Part shown: positions 28,444 to 36,801 of the stretch, piece after piece
Numbering within the stretch: the stretch's first letter is position 1
Layout of the letters: each line of letters starts with the position of its first letter
NCBI GenBank assembly: GCA_009379815.1
Contig: WHSY01000012.1
Span: 1-64,000 of the forward strand
Origin: Pseudonocardiaceae bacterium
GTDB taxonomy: Bacteria; Actinomycetota; Actinomycetes; Mycobacteriales; Pseudonocardiaceae
DNA: 64,000 bases
Direction: 5' to 3'
The notes under the pieces: generated by a model
Seen by the model: only the letters and a program-made list of their open reading frames with translations
Database searches by the model: none
What the model was told of the DNA's origin: nothing
Translations under genes and position numbers: made by a program

Positions 28444-28790
28444 TGGAACCGTCCCGTAGCCTCATCGACGACCTACCGGCTGACCAGGCGCCACCTCGCG
28501 CCAACGGCGAGATGGTGTTCGCCGAGCCGTGGGAGGCGCGCGCCTTCGGCATCGCCCTGGCACTGTCGGCCGACGGGCACTACGAGTGGGAGTCGTTCCG
28601 GCAGTCGCTGATTCGATCGATCGGGCGCTGGGAGTCAGCTCATGCCGTCGAGGATGCCGGCTGGAGCTATTACGAGCGCTGGCTCGAGGCGCTGGAGAAC
28701 ATGCTCGCGGAGTGCGAGCTGGTAGTACCCGGGGAGCTGGACCAGCGCACCGAGGAGTTCACCCGCCGCGCGCGCGACGAGGCCTTCTGA
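28443..28790 (+). CDS. Nitrile hydratase accessory/activator protein (P14K-like, beta-subunit N-terminal homologue)
   Basis: 115 residues, homologous to the N-terminal half of the beta subunit (MVFAEPWEARAFGIALALS; SYYERWLEALENML). In cobalt nitrile hydratases this protein swaps with an alpha-subunit precursor to load cobalt and oxidise the cysteines. It overlaps the alpha-subunit gene by one base. No cobalt transporter gene or amidase follows. Confidence 0.9.
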   Translation: MEPSRSLIDDLPADQAPPRANGEMVFAEPWEARAFGIALALSADGHYEWESFRQSLIRSIGRWESAHAVEDAGWSYYERWLEALENMLAECELVVPGELDQRTEEFTRRARDEAF

Positions 28791-28867
28791 TCCGGTCGCC
28801 CGCGCGCCGTGCGGTGCCGGAGGTGAGGTCGGCCGCGAAATCGGGTGCGAGGTCGCGGACCGGCTGC

Positions 28868-28973
28868 TAGCGTCGTCCACATGATCAGCTGATCTCTTGC
28901 CGCGCCTTCGAGCGTGCGCGCGCCTGGCCGCGGTGCGGCGGCGCCGAAGTCCTTCGTTGTGACGCCCCGGACC
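28868..28973 (+). promoter_or_regulatory. Leaderless-type promoter, mini-frame and hairpin upstream of the small basic protein
   Basis: TAGCGT at 28868-28873 is followed 7 bp later by ATG ATC AGC TGA, a four-codon frame that overlaps the perfect palindrome GATCAGCTGATC (28883-28894). About 70 bp further on, around 28965, is a 7-bp GC hairpin, still about 80 bp before the GTG at 29050. Attenuation is possible but speculative. Confidence 0.3.
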
Positions 28974-29049
28974 ACGGGTCCGGGTCGGCTGCTGCGCTCG
29001 GATGCGAGCGCCACCGTCGATCGAGCACGTCGAGCTGGAGGAGATCCCT

Positions 29050-29241
29050 GTGGCGAAACACCCCGAACCCCGACCCGAGCCCCGGCCGGACGGTGTTGAC
29101 ACGCCGGTCCCCAACCGGCGCGAACGCCGCGGCGGGAAGTCCGAAGCGCCGTTGCCCCGCGGCGAGAAGTCGGCCGTCGGGCGCAACCGCGGCATGGCCC
29201 CCAACCGACGGCAGTACTCCACGCGGCGGCGTGGCGGCTGA
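29050..29241 (+). CDS. Small basic hypothetical protein (63 residues)
   Basis: A GTG at 29050 follows a GGAGGAG site by 6 bp. The product is Pro/Arg-rich with a strongly basic end (APNRRQYSTRRRGG) and no membrane segment. Small proteins of this composition are common in actinobacteria and may bind nucleic acid, but no family is recognised. It is preceded by a leader of about 170 nt. There is no close operon partner. Confidence 0.5.
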   Translation: MAKHPEPRPEPRPDGVDTPVPNRRERRGGKSEAPLPRGEKSAVGRNRGMAPNRRQYSTRRRGG

Positions 29242-29335
29242 CCGGCCCGTTCCGGCGATGCCCTGGTTCCGAGCCGGATGTAGCGTTGCACCGCCGGGTC
29301 CGGGGCGGATGCTGCCGAGAACAGGGAGTCGATGC

Positions 29336-29926
29336 GTGACCGAGTCGTCGCCTGCCGAGGAGCGCGGTCCATGGCACCACCGGATGAGCCCGACCGCCTA
29401 CGACCAGCGCTGGCAGCGCATCGAGGCCGCGGGTGGGAATCCGCACGGCGAAGCCGACTTCGTATGCCGCTACGCTCCCCGCTCGGTGCTCGATGCGGGG
29501 TGTGGCACCGGCCGGGTCGCCATCGAGCTGGCCCGCCGCGGTCTCGACGTGGTCGGCACTGACCTCGACCAGGACATGATCGCCATGGCGCGTGCCAAGG
29601 CGCCCGAGCTGACCTGGGTTCATGGCGACCTCGGTGATCTGGAACTGGCCACGCGGTTCGATGCCGTCGTGCTCGCCGGCAATGTCATCCCCTTCGTGAC
29701 AGCCGAGCACCGCCGGGCGGCGGTCCACACGTGTGCCCGGCACGTCGCGGGCGATGGCCGGCTCATCGCCGGCTTTCAGCTCCAGCCCGGCTGGCCCACA
29801 GTGGCTGACTACGACACCTGGTGCGAGAGCGCCGGCTTTGCATGCGAGGCTCGCTACGCCACCTGGGACCGCGATCCGTCCACCGATGCAGCCTCCTACG
29901 CCGTGTCGGTGCACCTCCGTCCGTGA
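29336..29926 (+). CDS. Class I SAM-dependent methyltransferase
   Basis: 196 residues from the GTG at 29336, behind GGGAG. The SAM-binding motif I is VLDAGCGTGRVA near residue 50. Motif II is an acidic VVGTDLDQDM. DAVVLAGNVIPF and GDGRLIAGFQL complete the Rossmann fold. The short core lacks a substrate-recognition insert, so the acceptor is unknown. It is followed about 100 bp later by the enoyl-CoA hydratase and need not share its pathway. Confidence 0.85.
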   Translation: MTESSPAEERGPWHHRMSPTAYDQRWQRIEAAGGNPHGEADFVCRYAPRSVLDAGCGTGRVAIELARRGLDVVGTDLDQDMIAMARAKAPELTWVHGDLGDLELATRFDAVVLAGNVIPFVTAEHRRAAVHTCARHVAGDGRLIAGFQLQPGWPTVADYDTWCESAGFACEARYATWDRDPSTDAASYAVSVHLRP

Positions 29927-30028
29927 CGGTTGAGCAGGCTTGACGGGGCACGCGCCGGGTCGGCAAGGTCGATCATCATCGCGACGGCACGTCCGTCAGA
30001 TCCTGCCAGGAAGATCGGAGTTCTCCGG

Positions 30029-30841
30029 ATGCCCAAGGCGCTCTACGAGAAGCGCGGCTCGATCGCCTACGTGACCCTGAACCGGCCGGAAGCCCGCAAC
30101 GCGGTCGACCTCGAGATGCACGAGTTGCTGTGGGAAATCTGGCGAGACTTCGACGAGGACGACGACCTCGCGCTGGCGATCCTGACCGGCGCCGGTGACG
30201 ACGCGTTCTGCGCAGGCGCGGACCTCAAGACGCACTTCCCCCAGTGGCTCGAGCAGGCCGATGCGCTGCTGCCCCGCCGCAAGATCCGTGACGGGCTCGG
30301 CGGCATCACCCGTGGCCTGCACCGGATCACGAAGCCGATCATCGGTGCGGTCAACGGCTGGGCACTGGCCGGTGGATTCGAGATCGCGTTGGCTTGCGAC
30401 CTGCGTATCGCCTCCGATCGCGCCATGTTCGGGTCGTTCGAAGTCCGCCGTGGCTTCCACCACGGCGACGGCGGCATCGTGCGGCTGGTCAACACCTGCG
30501 GTTCCGGCTTCGCCCTCGAGATGCTGCTCACCGGCGAGCCGGTCGACGCCGAACGGGCGCAACGGCGCGGGCTCGTCTCGACGGTGGTGCCGCACGACGA
30601 GCTTCTCGATGCCGCCGAGGACCTGGCCGCCCGGGTGCTGCGCAACGACCAGTGGGCGATCCGCTCGGCCAAGGAGACCATCCTCGACGTCATCGGCCGA
30701 CCCCTCGACGACCAACTCGCCCTCGAAGCCGTATACGGCTACTCCGGCGCGGCCAACCCCGCCATCCCCGACCGGCTGCGGCACTTCTACGACAAGACCG
30801 ACCCCGGGCGTGCCGGGCAGCACACCACGCCAGTGGACTGA
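30029..30841 (+). CDS. Enoyl-CoA hydratase/isomerase family protein
   Basis: 270 residues from the ATG at 30029; the upstream in-frame extension is atypical. The crotonase motifs NRPEARNAVDLEMH, CAGADLKTHF (oxyanion), NGWALAGGFEIALACDLRIAS and FHHGDGGIVRL are present. Crotonases hydrate enoyl-CoA or isomerise double bonds in beta-oxidation-like and aromatic pathways. The catalytic-Glu region reads SFEVRRGFHHGDGG, slightly off the common PEV.LGL.PG pattern, so the exact reaction may differ. Confidence 0.85.
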   Translation: MPKALYEKRGSIAYVTLNRPEARNAVDLEMHELLWEIWRDFDEDDDLALAILTGAGDDAFCAGADLKTHFPQWLEQADALLPRRKIRDGLGGITRGLHRITKPIIGAVNGWALAGGFEIALACDLRIASDRAMFGSFEVRRGFHHGDGGIVRLVNTCGSGFALEMLLTGEPVDAERAQRRGLVSTVVPHDELLDAAEDLAARVLRNDQWAIRSAKETILDVIGRPLDDQLALEAVYGYSGAANPAIPDRLRHFYDKTDPGRAGQHTTPVD

Positions 30842-30945
30842 CACCAGCCTGGAGTCCTACGCACTGCGATGCGCTCAAGAACTCGGCGCCAGGCATCATC
30901 TGAATGGTGGTCGGTGCCAGCGTGGCCTCCTCCTTGGGCAGGGCG

Positions 30946-31929
30946 CTACCGCCCGTCGGACGGCACCGCCCCCACCCGCAGCGCCGTCACGGCGCCCGCG
31001 ATGACAGCGCCGACGATGACGGTGAACGCGGCTGTGGTCAGCGCGTCGGGGTGCACGATCGACTGGCCGCGCAGCGCCTGCCACGTCAGGAGGGCGAGCA
31101 CCGCGACGTAGCCGGCCGTCGCGACGCCGACCAGCCGGTGCCTGACGGCAGCAGCACGCAGTGTCCGGATGCGGCGGCCGAGCAGCTCACACCCGATCGC
31201 CAGCAGCGGGATCAGCTGCAGCGCGTGCATCCCGACGAAGTGCGGGATGCGCAGGTCCCCGCCGACGGTGCTCCAGCCGAGGATGGGAAGGCCGGGCCCG
31301 CCGTCGGCGAGGCCGACCGTGTGCGCCCCGATGATGTCACCGCCCTGCGCGATCTGGCCGGCGGCGGGGATCGTCATCAGGAAGCCCAGGGCCATCCCGA
31401 CGAGCGCGATGATCGCGCCGGCGCGGACCGCGAGGTTGCGGCCACGGTCCGGGCCGGGGTTGCGGAACAGGATCACGCTCACGAGCAGGGTCGCCGCCCA
31501 CACCACCGCGATCGAGCCGCCCATGATCTCCCACAGTGCGGTGTTGAAGGCGGTGCCGGTGTTGAAGTGGCTGGTCGTTCCCCGCACGACCTGGCCGACG
31601 ATGATCACTATCTCGACCCCGAGGAACACCGCCGACACGGTGCCCGCCCACCACGCGGCGCGGTGTGCCCGGCCGAGCTGGGCGATCAGCCACGCCCAGG
31701 TGATGGAGTAGATCAGGATCGACAACGCGAACTTCGTCGGCTTGGCCCAGATCGGCAGGCCGGTCAGGACTCGGCTGTCGGCGACCATGCCGACGGTCCC
31801 GACGACCACCAGCACCGCCATGGCGGCGGCGAGCGTCAGCAGCGGCCGGTGCCATCGCAGTGCCTGGGCCGGATAGCCGGCGCCACCGGGGGCAGGAAGT
31901 GCGCCGGTCGTGGTGGTGGTCGTGGTCAT
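30946..31929 (-). CDS. Conserved multi-pass membrane protein
   Basis: 327 residues with about eight membrane segments, an N-terminal Thr run and TGLPIWAKPTKFALSILIYSITWAWL. The gene starts 13 bp after the MerR gene ends and is probably cotranscribed with it. Actinobacterial homologues exist as uncharacterised membrane proteins. Role unknown. Confidence 0.75.
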   Translation of the reverse strand: MTTTTTTTGALPAPGGAGYPAQALRWHRPLLTLAAAMAVLVVVGTVGMVADSRVLTGLPIWAKPTKFALSILIYSITWAWLIAQLGRAHRAAWWAGTVSAVFLGVEIVIIVGQVVRGTTSHFNTGTAFNTALWEIMGGSIAVVWAATLLVSVILFRNPGPDRGRNLAVRAGAIIALVGMALGFLMTIPAAGQIAQGGDIIGAHTVGLADGGPGLPILGWSTVGGDLRIPHFVGMHALQLIPLLAIGCELLGRRIRTLRAAAVRHRLVGVATAGYVAVLALLTWQALRGQSIVHPDALTTAAFTVIVGAVIAGAVTALRVGAVPSDGR

Positions 31930-31942
31930 GGCTTCCCCCGGG

Positions 31943-32581
31943 TCATTCGGTGGGTGGCGGGAACTGTTTCGCGGAGATGTGTTCCTGTGCGAGCCTGCGC
32001 AGCGCCGCGATCAGTACGTCGCCGAGCAGGGTGCCCAGCACGGCGGTCTCGGCCCGCGCGTCGCGGCCCTCGACGGCGGCCACCACCGCGAGATCGGCCT
32101 CGGCGATCAGGTCCGCCGCAGCCGCATAGGCGTCCAGCGCCTCGATGACCCGCTGCTGCCCCAGCCGGTCCAGCCGGGCAAGCACGTCCTCGGCGATGGC
32201 GCGGGACGGGTTGGTCCGGTGCACCTGCCAGCCGCGGCGCGCGATGAGGTCGTCGACCATCCGGGCCGCATCCCGCTGCTCGCCGCCCGTGCCCGCACCC
32301 GGCCTGGCGGCCGTGATGGCCTGCACGGTGGCGCCGAGGACGTCGTGGATGGGGATCCCCGGCGTGTCGATCACCTGGAGCACGGTTCGCACGTCGGCGA
32401 TGGACATGCCGCCGACGTCGGTCAACGAGCGGATCAGGGCGACGCGGTGGGCGTGCGCGTCGCCGTAGCGGGCCCGGTTCGGCGGGGACAGCTCGCCGCT
32501 GGGCAGCAGCCCCTCCCGCAGGTAGTACTTGATCGTCGCAACCGGAACCCCGGTCACTCGGCTCAGCTCGGACACCCGCAT
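31943..32581 (-). CDS. MerR-family transcriptional regulator
   Basis: 212 residues from the ATG at 32581; an earlier in-frame ATG at 32611 would run through an inverted repeat. The N-terminal winged HTH (MRVSELSRVTGVPVATIKYYLREGLLP) is typical MerR, and the long C-terminal helical part lacks Cys ligands of metal sensors, so a hydrophobic or drug-like effector is more likely. It leads a two-gene unit with the membrane protein, and lies 44 bp after hpaD on the same strand. Confidence 0.87.
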   Translation of the reverse strand: MRVSELSRVTGVPVATIKYYLREGLLPSGELSPPNRARYGDAHAHRVALIRSLTDVGGMSIADVRTVLQVIDTPGIPIHDVLGATVQAITAARPGAGTGGEQRDAARMVDDLIARRGWQVHRTNPSRAIAEDVLARLDRLGQQRVIEALDAYAAAADLIAEADLAVVAAVEGRDARAETAVLGTLLGDVLIAALRRLAQEHISAKQFPPPTE

Positions 32582-32583
32582 AT

Positions 32584-32600
32584 GGATAGAGTAACTATCC
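32584..32600. promoter_or_regulatory. Inverted repeat at the merR promoter
   Basis: GGATAG-N5-CTATCC lies directly upstream of the merR ATG, where a MerR regulator would bind between -35 and -10. Autoregulation is inferred. Confidence 0.4.
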
Positions 32601-32625
32601 GATAATGTCACTGTCTACCACGTTC

Positions 32626-33702
32626 TCAGGTCTGGTGACCGAGCTCGAACCCCTCGCTGCACCCGCCACCGGTCGCCACCGAGAAGCCGTCGGCCCCGAC
32701 CGCCACCACCTCGACGCCCGTACCGCCGGCCCGCTCGGCCTCCCGCACCGGCGGTGGGGTGGTCGGCACCGGCGTGCCGTCCGTGCCGAGGACGGTGGAG
32801 GCCTCGGTGTACCAGGAGGGCGCCACCTCGTGGCCCCAGAACGAGCGTCGCCGATTGTCGGTGACATTCCAGCGGACCGTCGGGTTGTCCGGGTCGCCGG
32901 TGTAGTAGTCGCTGGTGTAGATCTCGATCCGGTGCCCGTCGGGGTCGCGCAGGTAGAGGTAGAACGCGTTGGAGACGCCGTGGCGGCCCGGACCGCGCTC
33001 GATGCGGGCCTCCTCGTGGAGCGCGCCCAGGACGTCGCAGGTGTGCAACACCTGTGCCCGCTCGCCGGTGGCGAACGCGATGTGGTGCAACCTTGGCCCG
33101 TCACCGCCGGTGAGCGCGATGTCGTGCACGGTCGGCTTGCGGAACATCCAGGCGGCGTAGAGGTTCTGCTCGTCGTCCTCGATCGTCTCCGACACGCCGA
33201 AGCCCAGCCCCGCGTAGTACGCGTGCGCAGCCTCGACGTCGGGCACCATCACGTTGAAGTGGTCGAGCCGGGTCGGCGCGTTGCCCCGGTGCAGGTGGTA
33301 GTGCTGGGTGCACCGCTCGACGTGCTCCGCGTCGTAGAAGAACTCCACCGGGAAGCCGAGCGGGTCCTGGACTCGTACCGCCGCGCCGATCCCCCGGGTG
33401 GCGCCGGGTGGCACCCGGTGCACCGGGGCCCCGAGCCGGCTGTAGTAGCGCTGCGCCGCGTCGACCTCGCCCGGACCGCGCACCCGGTAGCCCATCCGGG
33501 CGAGCGCGGGCGTGTCACCCCGGCGCAGCACGAGACTGTGATGCAGGTACTCCTCGAACGCGCGCAGGTACAGCGCATCGGGCTGCTCGGCGGTCACGAG
33601 GAGCCCGAGCACGTCGACGTAGAACCAGCGAGCGGCATCCAGGTCGGTGACGACCAGTTCGACGAAGGCGGAGCGGATGATGTCGGGAGGGCGAGCGGTC
33701 AT
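32626..33702 (-). CDS. hpaD: 3,4-dihydroxyphenylacetate (homoprotocatechuate) 2,3-dioxygenase, extradiol type I
   Basis: 358 residues, the length of the Arthrobacter/Brevibacterium homoprotocatechuate dioxygenases, built of repeated vicinal-oxygen-chelate modules. The metal ligands are visible: LDHFNV (His), RLHHIAF (His) and HRIEIYTSDYY (Glu). It opens the ring of homoprotocatechuate next to the hydroxyls, giving 5-carboxymethyl-2-hydroxymuconate semialdehyde, the substrate of the enzyme encoded just upstream. The ATG overlaps the hpaE stop (ATGA). It is the last gene of the hpa operon. Related catechols cannot be excluded. Confidence 0.88.
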   Translation of the reverse strand: MTARPPDIIRSAFVELVVTDLDAARWFYVDVLGLLVTAEQPDALYLRAFEEYLHHSLVLRRGDTPALARMGYRVRGPGEVDAAQRYYSRLGAPVHRVPPGATRGIGAAVRVQDPLGFPVEFFYDAEHVERCTQHYHLHRGNAPTRLDHFNVMVPDVEAAHAYYAGLGFGVSETIEDDEQNLYAAWMFRKPTVHDIALTGGDGPRLHHIAFATGERAQVLHTCDVLGALHEEARIERGPGRHGVSNAFYLYLRDPDGHRIEIYTSDYYTGDPDNPTVRWNVTDNRRRSFWGHEVAPSWYTEASTVLGTDGTPVPTTPPPVREAERAGGTGVEVVAVGADGFSVATGGGCSEGFELGHQT

Positions 33703-35186
33703 CGGGATGCTCCGAACCGTGGGGTGTGCACCTGGCCGAGCGCGACATGGACGACGTGCTCGTTGGTGTAGAACTCGATGCTGCGCCTGCCCCCCTCGTT
33801 GCCCACCCCGCTGTGCTTCACCCCGCCGAACGGGGTGCGCAGGTCTCGGATGTTGTGCGAGTTGAGCCACACCATGCCGGCCTCGATCGAGCCGGCCACC
33901 CGGTGCCCGCGCTGCAGGTCGCCGGTCCACACGTAGCCCGCGAGCCCGTAGTCGACGTCGTTGGCCAGCGCGATCGCCTCGGCCTCGGTGTCGAACGGGG
34001 TGATCGCCACCACCGGCCCGAAGATCTCCTCCTGGAAGATCTTCGCGTCCGGTGCTACGTCGGCGAAGACGGTGGGCGCCAGGTAGTTGCCGGTCGGCAG
34101 GTGCGCCGGGCGGGTGCCGCCCGCCAGCAGCCGCGACTCCGCGCGGCCGGCCTCGACGTAGCCGAGGACCCGCTCGTAGTGCTCCGGATGCACGAGCGCG
34201 CCGACCTCCGTCGCCGGGTCGTGCGGCGGGCCGACGACGACCCGCTCCGCGCGTTCGGCGTAGCGGGCGCAGAACTCGTCGTAGATCGCCCGCTCGACGA
34301 GGATCCGCGACCCGGCGGTGCAGCGCTCCCCGTTGAGCGAGAACACTCCGAACAGGGTGGAGTCCAGCGCGGCATCGAGGTCGCAGTCGGCGAACACGAC
34401 GGCCGGGGACTTCCCGCCCAGCTCCATGGACAGGCCCTTGAGGTGTTCCGCCGCGGTCCGCATGATCGTCTTGCCGGTGGCGGTCTCGCCGGTGAACGAG
34501 ATCAACGGTACGTCGGCGTGCCCGGCCAGGGCGGCACCGGCGTTCTCACCGATGCCGTGTACCAGGTTGAACACCCCGCGGGGCAGCCCCGCTTCGGCGA
34601 AGATCCCGCCCCACAAGCTCGCGGACAGCGGAGTCAGCTCGGCCGGCTTGAGCACCACGGTGCAACCCGACGCCAGCGCAGGCGCCAGCTTCCAGCTCTC
34701 CAGCATGAAGGGGGTGTTCCAGGGGGTGATCAGCCCGGCCACACCGATCGGTTTGCGCAGCACGTAGTTGATCTGCGATCCCGGCACCGAGTAGGCGTCC
34801 TCGTGCAGCGCGACGATCACGTCGGCGAAGAACCGGAAGTTCTCCGCGGCGCGCCGGGCCTGCCCGCGGGCCTGGGTGATCGGCAATCCGGTGTCGAACG
34901 ACTCCAGCTCGGCCAGCCGGGACTCCCGGGCCTCGACGGCGTCGGCGATCCGGTTGAGCACGCTGGCCCGCTCGCGGGCGCGCATCGACGGCCACGGCCC
35001 GTCGGTGAACGCCGTACTGGCGGCCCGGACCGCGCGGTCGATGTCCTCGGCCCCACCATCGGCGACGGTCGCGTAAGTCCGGTTGCCGGTGGGCTCGAGC
35101 ACGCCGAACGTCGCGCCGGACAGGCTCTCGACCGGCTCGCCGCCGATGAGGTGCGGCAGGTGGGCGGGCAGGTCGGCGGGTGTCAT
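33699..35186 (-). CDS. hpaE: 5-carboxymethyl-2-hydroxymuconate semialdehyde dehydrogenase
   Basis: 495 residues, aldehyde dehydrogenase superfamily. The catalytic Cys is in NGERCTAGS, the general-base Glu in MELGGKSP, and the NAD-binding GETATGKTIM segment is intact. Placement beside the extradiol dioxygenase points to HpaE, which oxidises the ring-opened semialdehyde. The ATG at 35186 overlaps the stop of the DapA-like gene. General ALDH activity on other semialdehydes is possible. Confidence 0.9.
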   Translation of the reverse strand: MTPADLPAHLPHLIGGEPVESLSGATFGVLEPTGNRTYATVADGGAEDIDRAVRAASTAFTDGPWPSMRARERASVLNRIADAVEARESRLAELESFDTGLPITQARGQARRAAENFRFFADVIVALHEDAYSVPGSQINYVLRKPIGVAGLITPWNTPFMLESWKLAPALASGCTVVLKPAELTPLSASLWGGIFAEAGLPRGVFNLVHGIGENAGAALAGHADVPLISFTGETATGKTIMRTAAEHLKGLSMELGGKSPAVVFADCDLDAALDSTLFGVFSLNGERCTAGSRILVERAIYDEFCARYAERAERVVVGPPHDPATEVGALVHPEHYERVLGYVEAGRAESRLLAGGTRPAHLPTGNYLAPTVFADVAPDAKIFQEEIFGPVVAITPFDTEAEAIALANDVDYGLAGYVWTGDLQRGHRVAGSIEAGMVWLNSHNIRDLRTPFGGVKHSGVGNEGGRRSIEFYTNEHVVHVALGQVHTPRFGASR

Positions 35187-36118
35187 GCGTCGGCTCCATC
35201 GAGCGGAGACAGCAGGTCCTGACCGGCGGCGAGCAGCGGCGTTGCCCTCGTCCGGCCGGCCTCGGTCAGCGGGATCAGCGGTGGGCGCACGTGTGCCGAA
35301 CCGAGCAGGCCACGCTGGGCGAGCACCCACTTGGCTGGCGCCGGGTTCGTCTCCACGAAGAGCAGATCGACCAGCGGGTGCAGCCGGTAGTGCAGGTCAC
35401 GGGCCCGTTGCTGATCGCCTGCCTGCCACGCCTCGTACAGCTGCGCGACGGCGACCGGTGCGAGGTTGGCGACCGCGCTCACGAACCCGTGGCCGCCGAG
35501 TGCGAGCAGCGGCAGGCAGAGCAGCTCGATCCCGGACCACACCAGCAACCCGGGCCCGCACTCGGCGAGCACGCGGGAGAAGTGCTCGAAATCCTTGGTC
35601 GTCTCCTTGATCCCGACGACGTTGTCGAAGTCGCGGTAGAGCCGGCCGACGGTCGACGGGTCGATGTCCACCGCGGTCCGCGCCGGCACGTTGTAGATCA
35701 CCAGCGGCAGATCGGGGAACTCCCGGGCCACCGTGGCATACCACTGGTAGAGCGCGTCCTGGGTGGGTCGGGCGTAGTAGGGCGTGATGACCAGCGCGGC
35801 GTCGGCGTCGGCGTCCCGTGCGATCGAGGTCAGCTCCAGCGTCTCGTCCAGCTTGGCCGAACCGGTTCCGGGCAGGAAGGGCACCCGGTCGTCGATCTCG
35901 ACGGCGGCCAGCCGGATCGCCTCGGCCCGCTCGGCGATCGTCTGCGCGCTCGGCTCACCGGTGGAGCCGCCGAGTGAGATGCCGTGCGACCCGCTGGCCA
36001 GCTGCCAACCGATCAGCCCCCGCAGGCCCTCGGGGTCGGTTGCACCGGTGTCGGTGAACGGGGTGACGACCGGGGCGATCGACCCCCGGAGCTGTGCCGG
36101 ATCGCTGCGGAACTTCAC
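35183..36118 (-). CDS. DapA-like class I aldolase (dihydrodipicolinate synthase family) of the hpa operon
   Basis: 311 residues. The Schiff-base Lys is in VVGIKETTKDF, the proton-relay Tyr in VIYNVPART, and the substrate-carboxylate loop is GGSTGEPS. The family joins or splits pyruvate and aldehydes. Genes of this type are recurrent in actinobacterial hpa operons; a true lysine-pathway enzyme is unlikely in this context. It may act on the final oxo-acid or take part in the retro-aldol step. GTG start, overlapping both neighbours by 4 bp. Confidence 0.85.
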   Translation of the reverse strand: MKFRSDPAQLRGSIAPVVTPFTDTGATDPEGLRGLIGWQLASGSHGISLGGSTGEPSAQTIAERAEAIRLAAVEIDDRVPFLPGTGSAKLDETLELTSIARDADADAALVITPYYARPTQDALYQWYATVAREFPDLPLVIYNVPARTAVDIDPSTVGRLYRDFDNVVGIKETTKDFEHFSRVLAECGPGLLVWSGIELLCLPLLALGGHGFVSAVANLAPVAVAQLYEAWQAGDQQRARDLHYRLHPLVDLLFVETNPAPAKWVLAQRGLLGSAHVRPPLIPLTEAGRTRATPLLAAGQDLLSPLDGADA

Positions 36119-36801
36119 GGTCGGTCCTCCCGATGATCGCCGTCAAATGAGTCGCGGGCGAGCAGGGCGTTCATCGTGGCGAGGCGGTGCGCGCGGGCAG
36201 ACTGCTCGATCCCCTCGACATCGGCGTCCCCGTCGGGCAGCCCGGCGATCAGGTCGAGCAGCCGGTCGTGCTCGCAGACCGATGCCTGCGCACGGCCGGG
36301 CACGAAGACGAAGCTGGACTCGCGGATCGTGGCCAGCCGGGTCCACTCGCGGCGCACCAGGTCCACCAGATGCGGGTTCGGGCACCGGCTGAAGAGCACC
36401 CCGTGGAACTCGTGGTTGAGTGCGGTGAAGGCGCGCGGGTCGAAGTCGCGCAACGACTGCCGCATCCGGTCGTTGATCGCGCCGGCCCGGTCCAGGTCGG
36501 CGCCGTCGAGCCGCGGGGCGGCCAGCGCGGTCGCGGCGCCCTCGACGATCGCGAGGCTCTGCATGGTGTACCGGTACTCGGTCGGGTCGATCGCGATCAC
36601 CCGTGCACCGACGTTGCGCTCGAAGCGCACGAACTCCTCGGCCTCCAGCCGGCGGATCGCCTCCCGTACCGGGACCGGGCTGACCGCGAGCTCCTTGGCC
36701 AGCTGGTCGAGCACCAACCGGTATCCGGGCCCGTAGCTGCCGTCCACGATCCGCGTCTTGATCGCGTCGTAGACCAGCTGGGACTTCGACGGCGAGCTCA
36801 C
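36115..36801 (-). CDS. GntR/FadR-family transcriptional regulator of the hpa operon
   Basis: 228 residues from the GTG at 36801, which overlaps the stop of the fused hpaG gene (GTGA). The N-terminal winged HTH is VYDAIKTRIVDGSYGPGYRLVLDQLAKELAVSPVPVREAIRRLEAEEF. The C-terminal FCD-type helical domain has NHEFHGVLF and a His-rich metal/effector pocket. It is embedded inside the operon, suggesting autoregulation. A paired 21-bp repeat in the divergent promoter region (38282-38365) is its likely target. Confidence 0.9.
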   Translation of the reverse strand: MSSPSKSQLVYDAIKTRIVDGSYGPGYRLVLDQLAKELAVSPVPVREAIRRLEAEEFVRFERNVGARVIAIDPTEYRYTMQSLAIVEGAATALAAPRLDGADLDRAGAINDRMRQSLRDFDPRAFTALNHEFHGVLFSRCPNPHLVDLVRREWTRLATIRESSFVFVPGRAQASVCEHDRLLDLIAGLPDGDADVEGIEQSARAHRLATMNALLARDSFDGDHREDRP

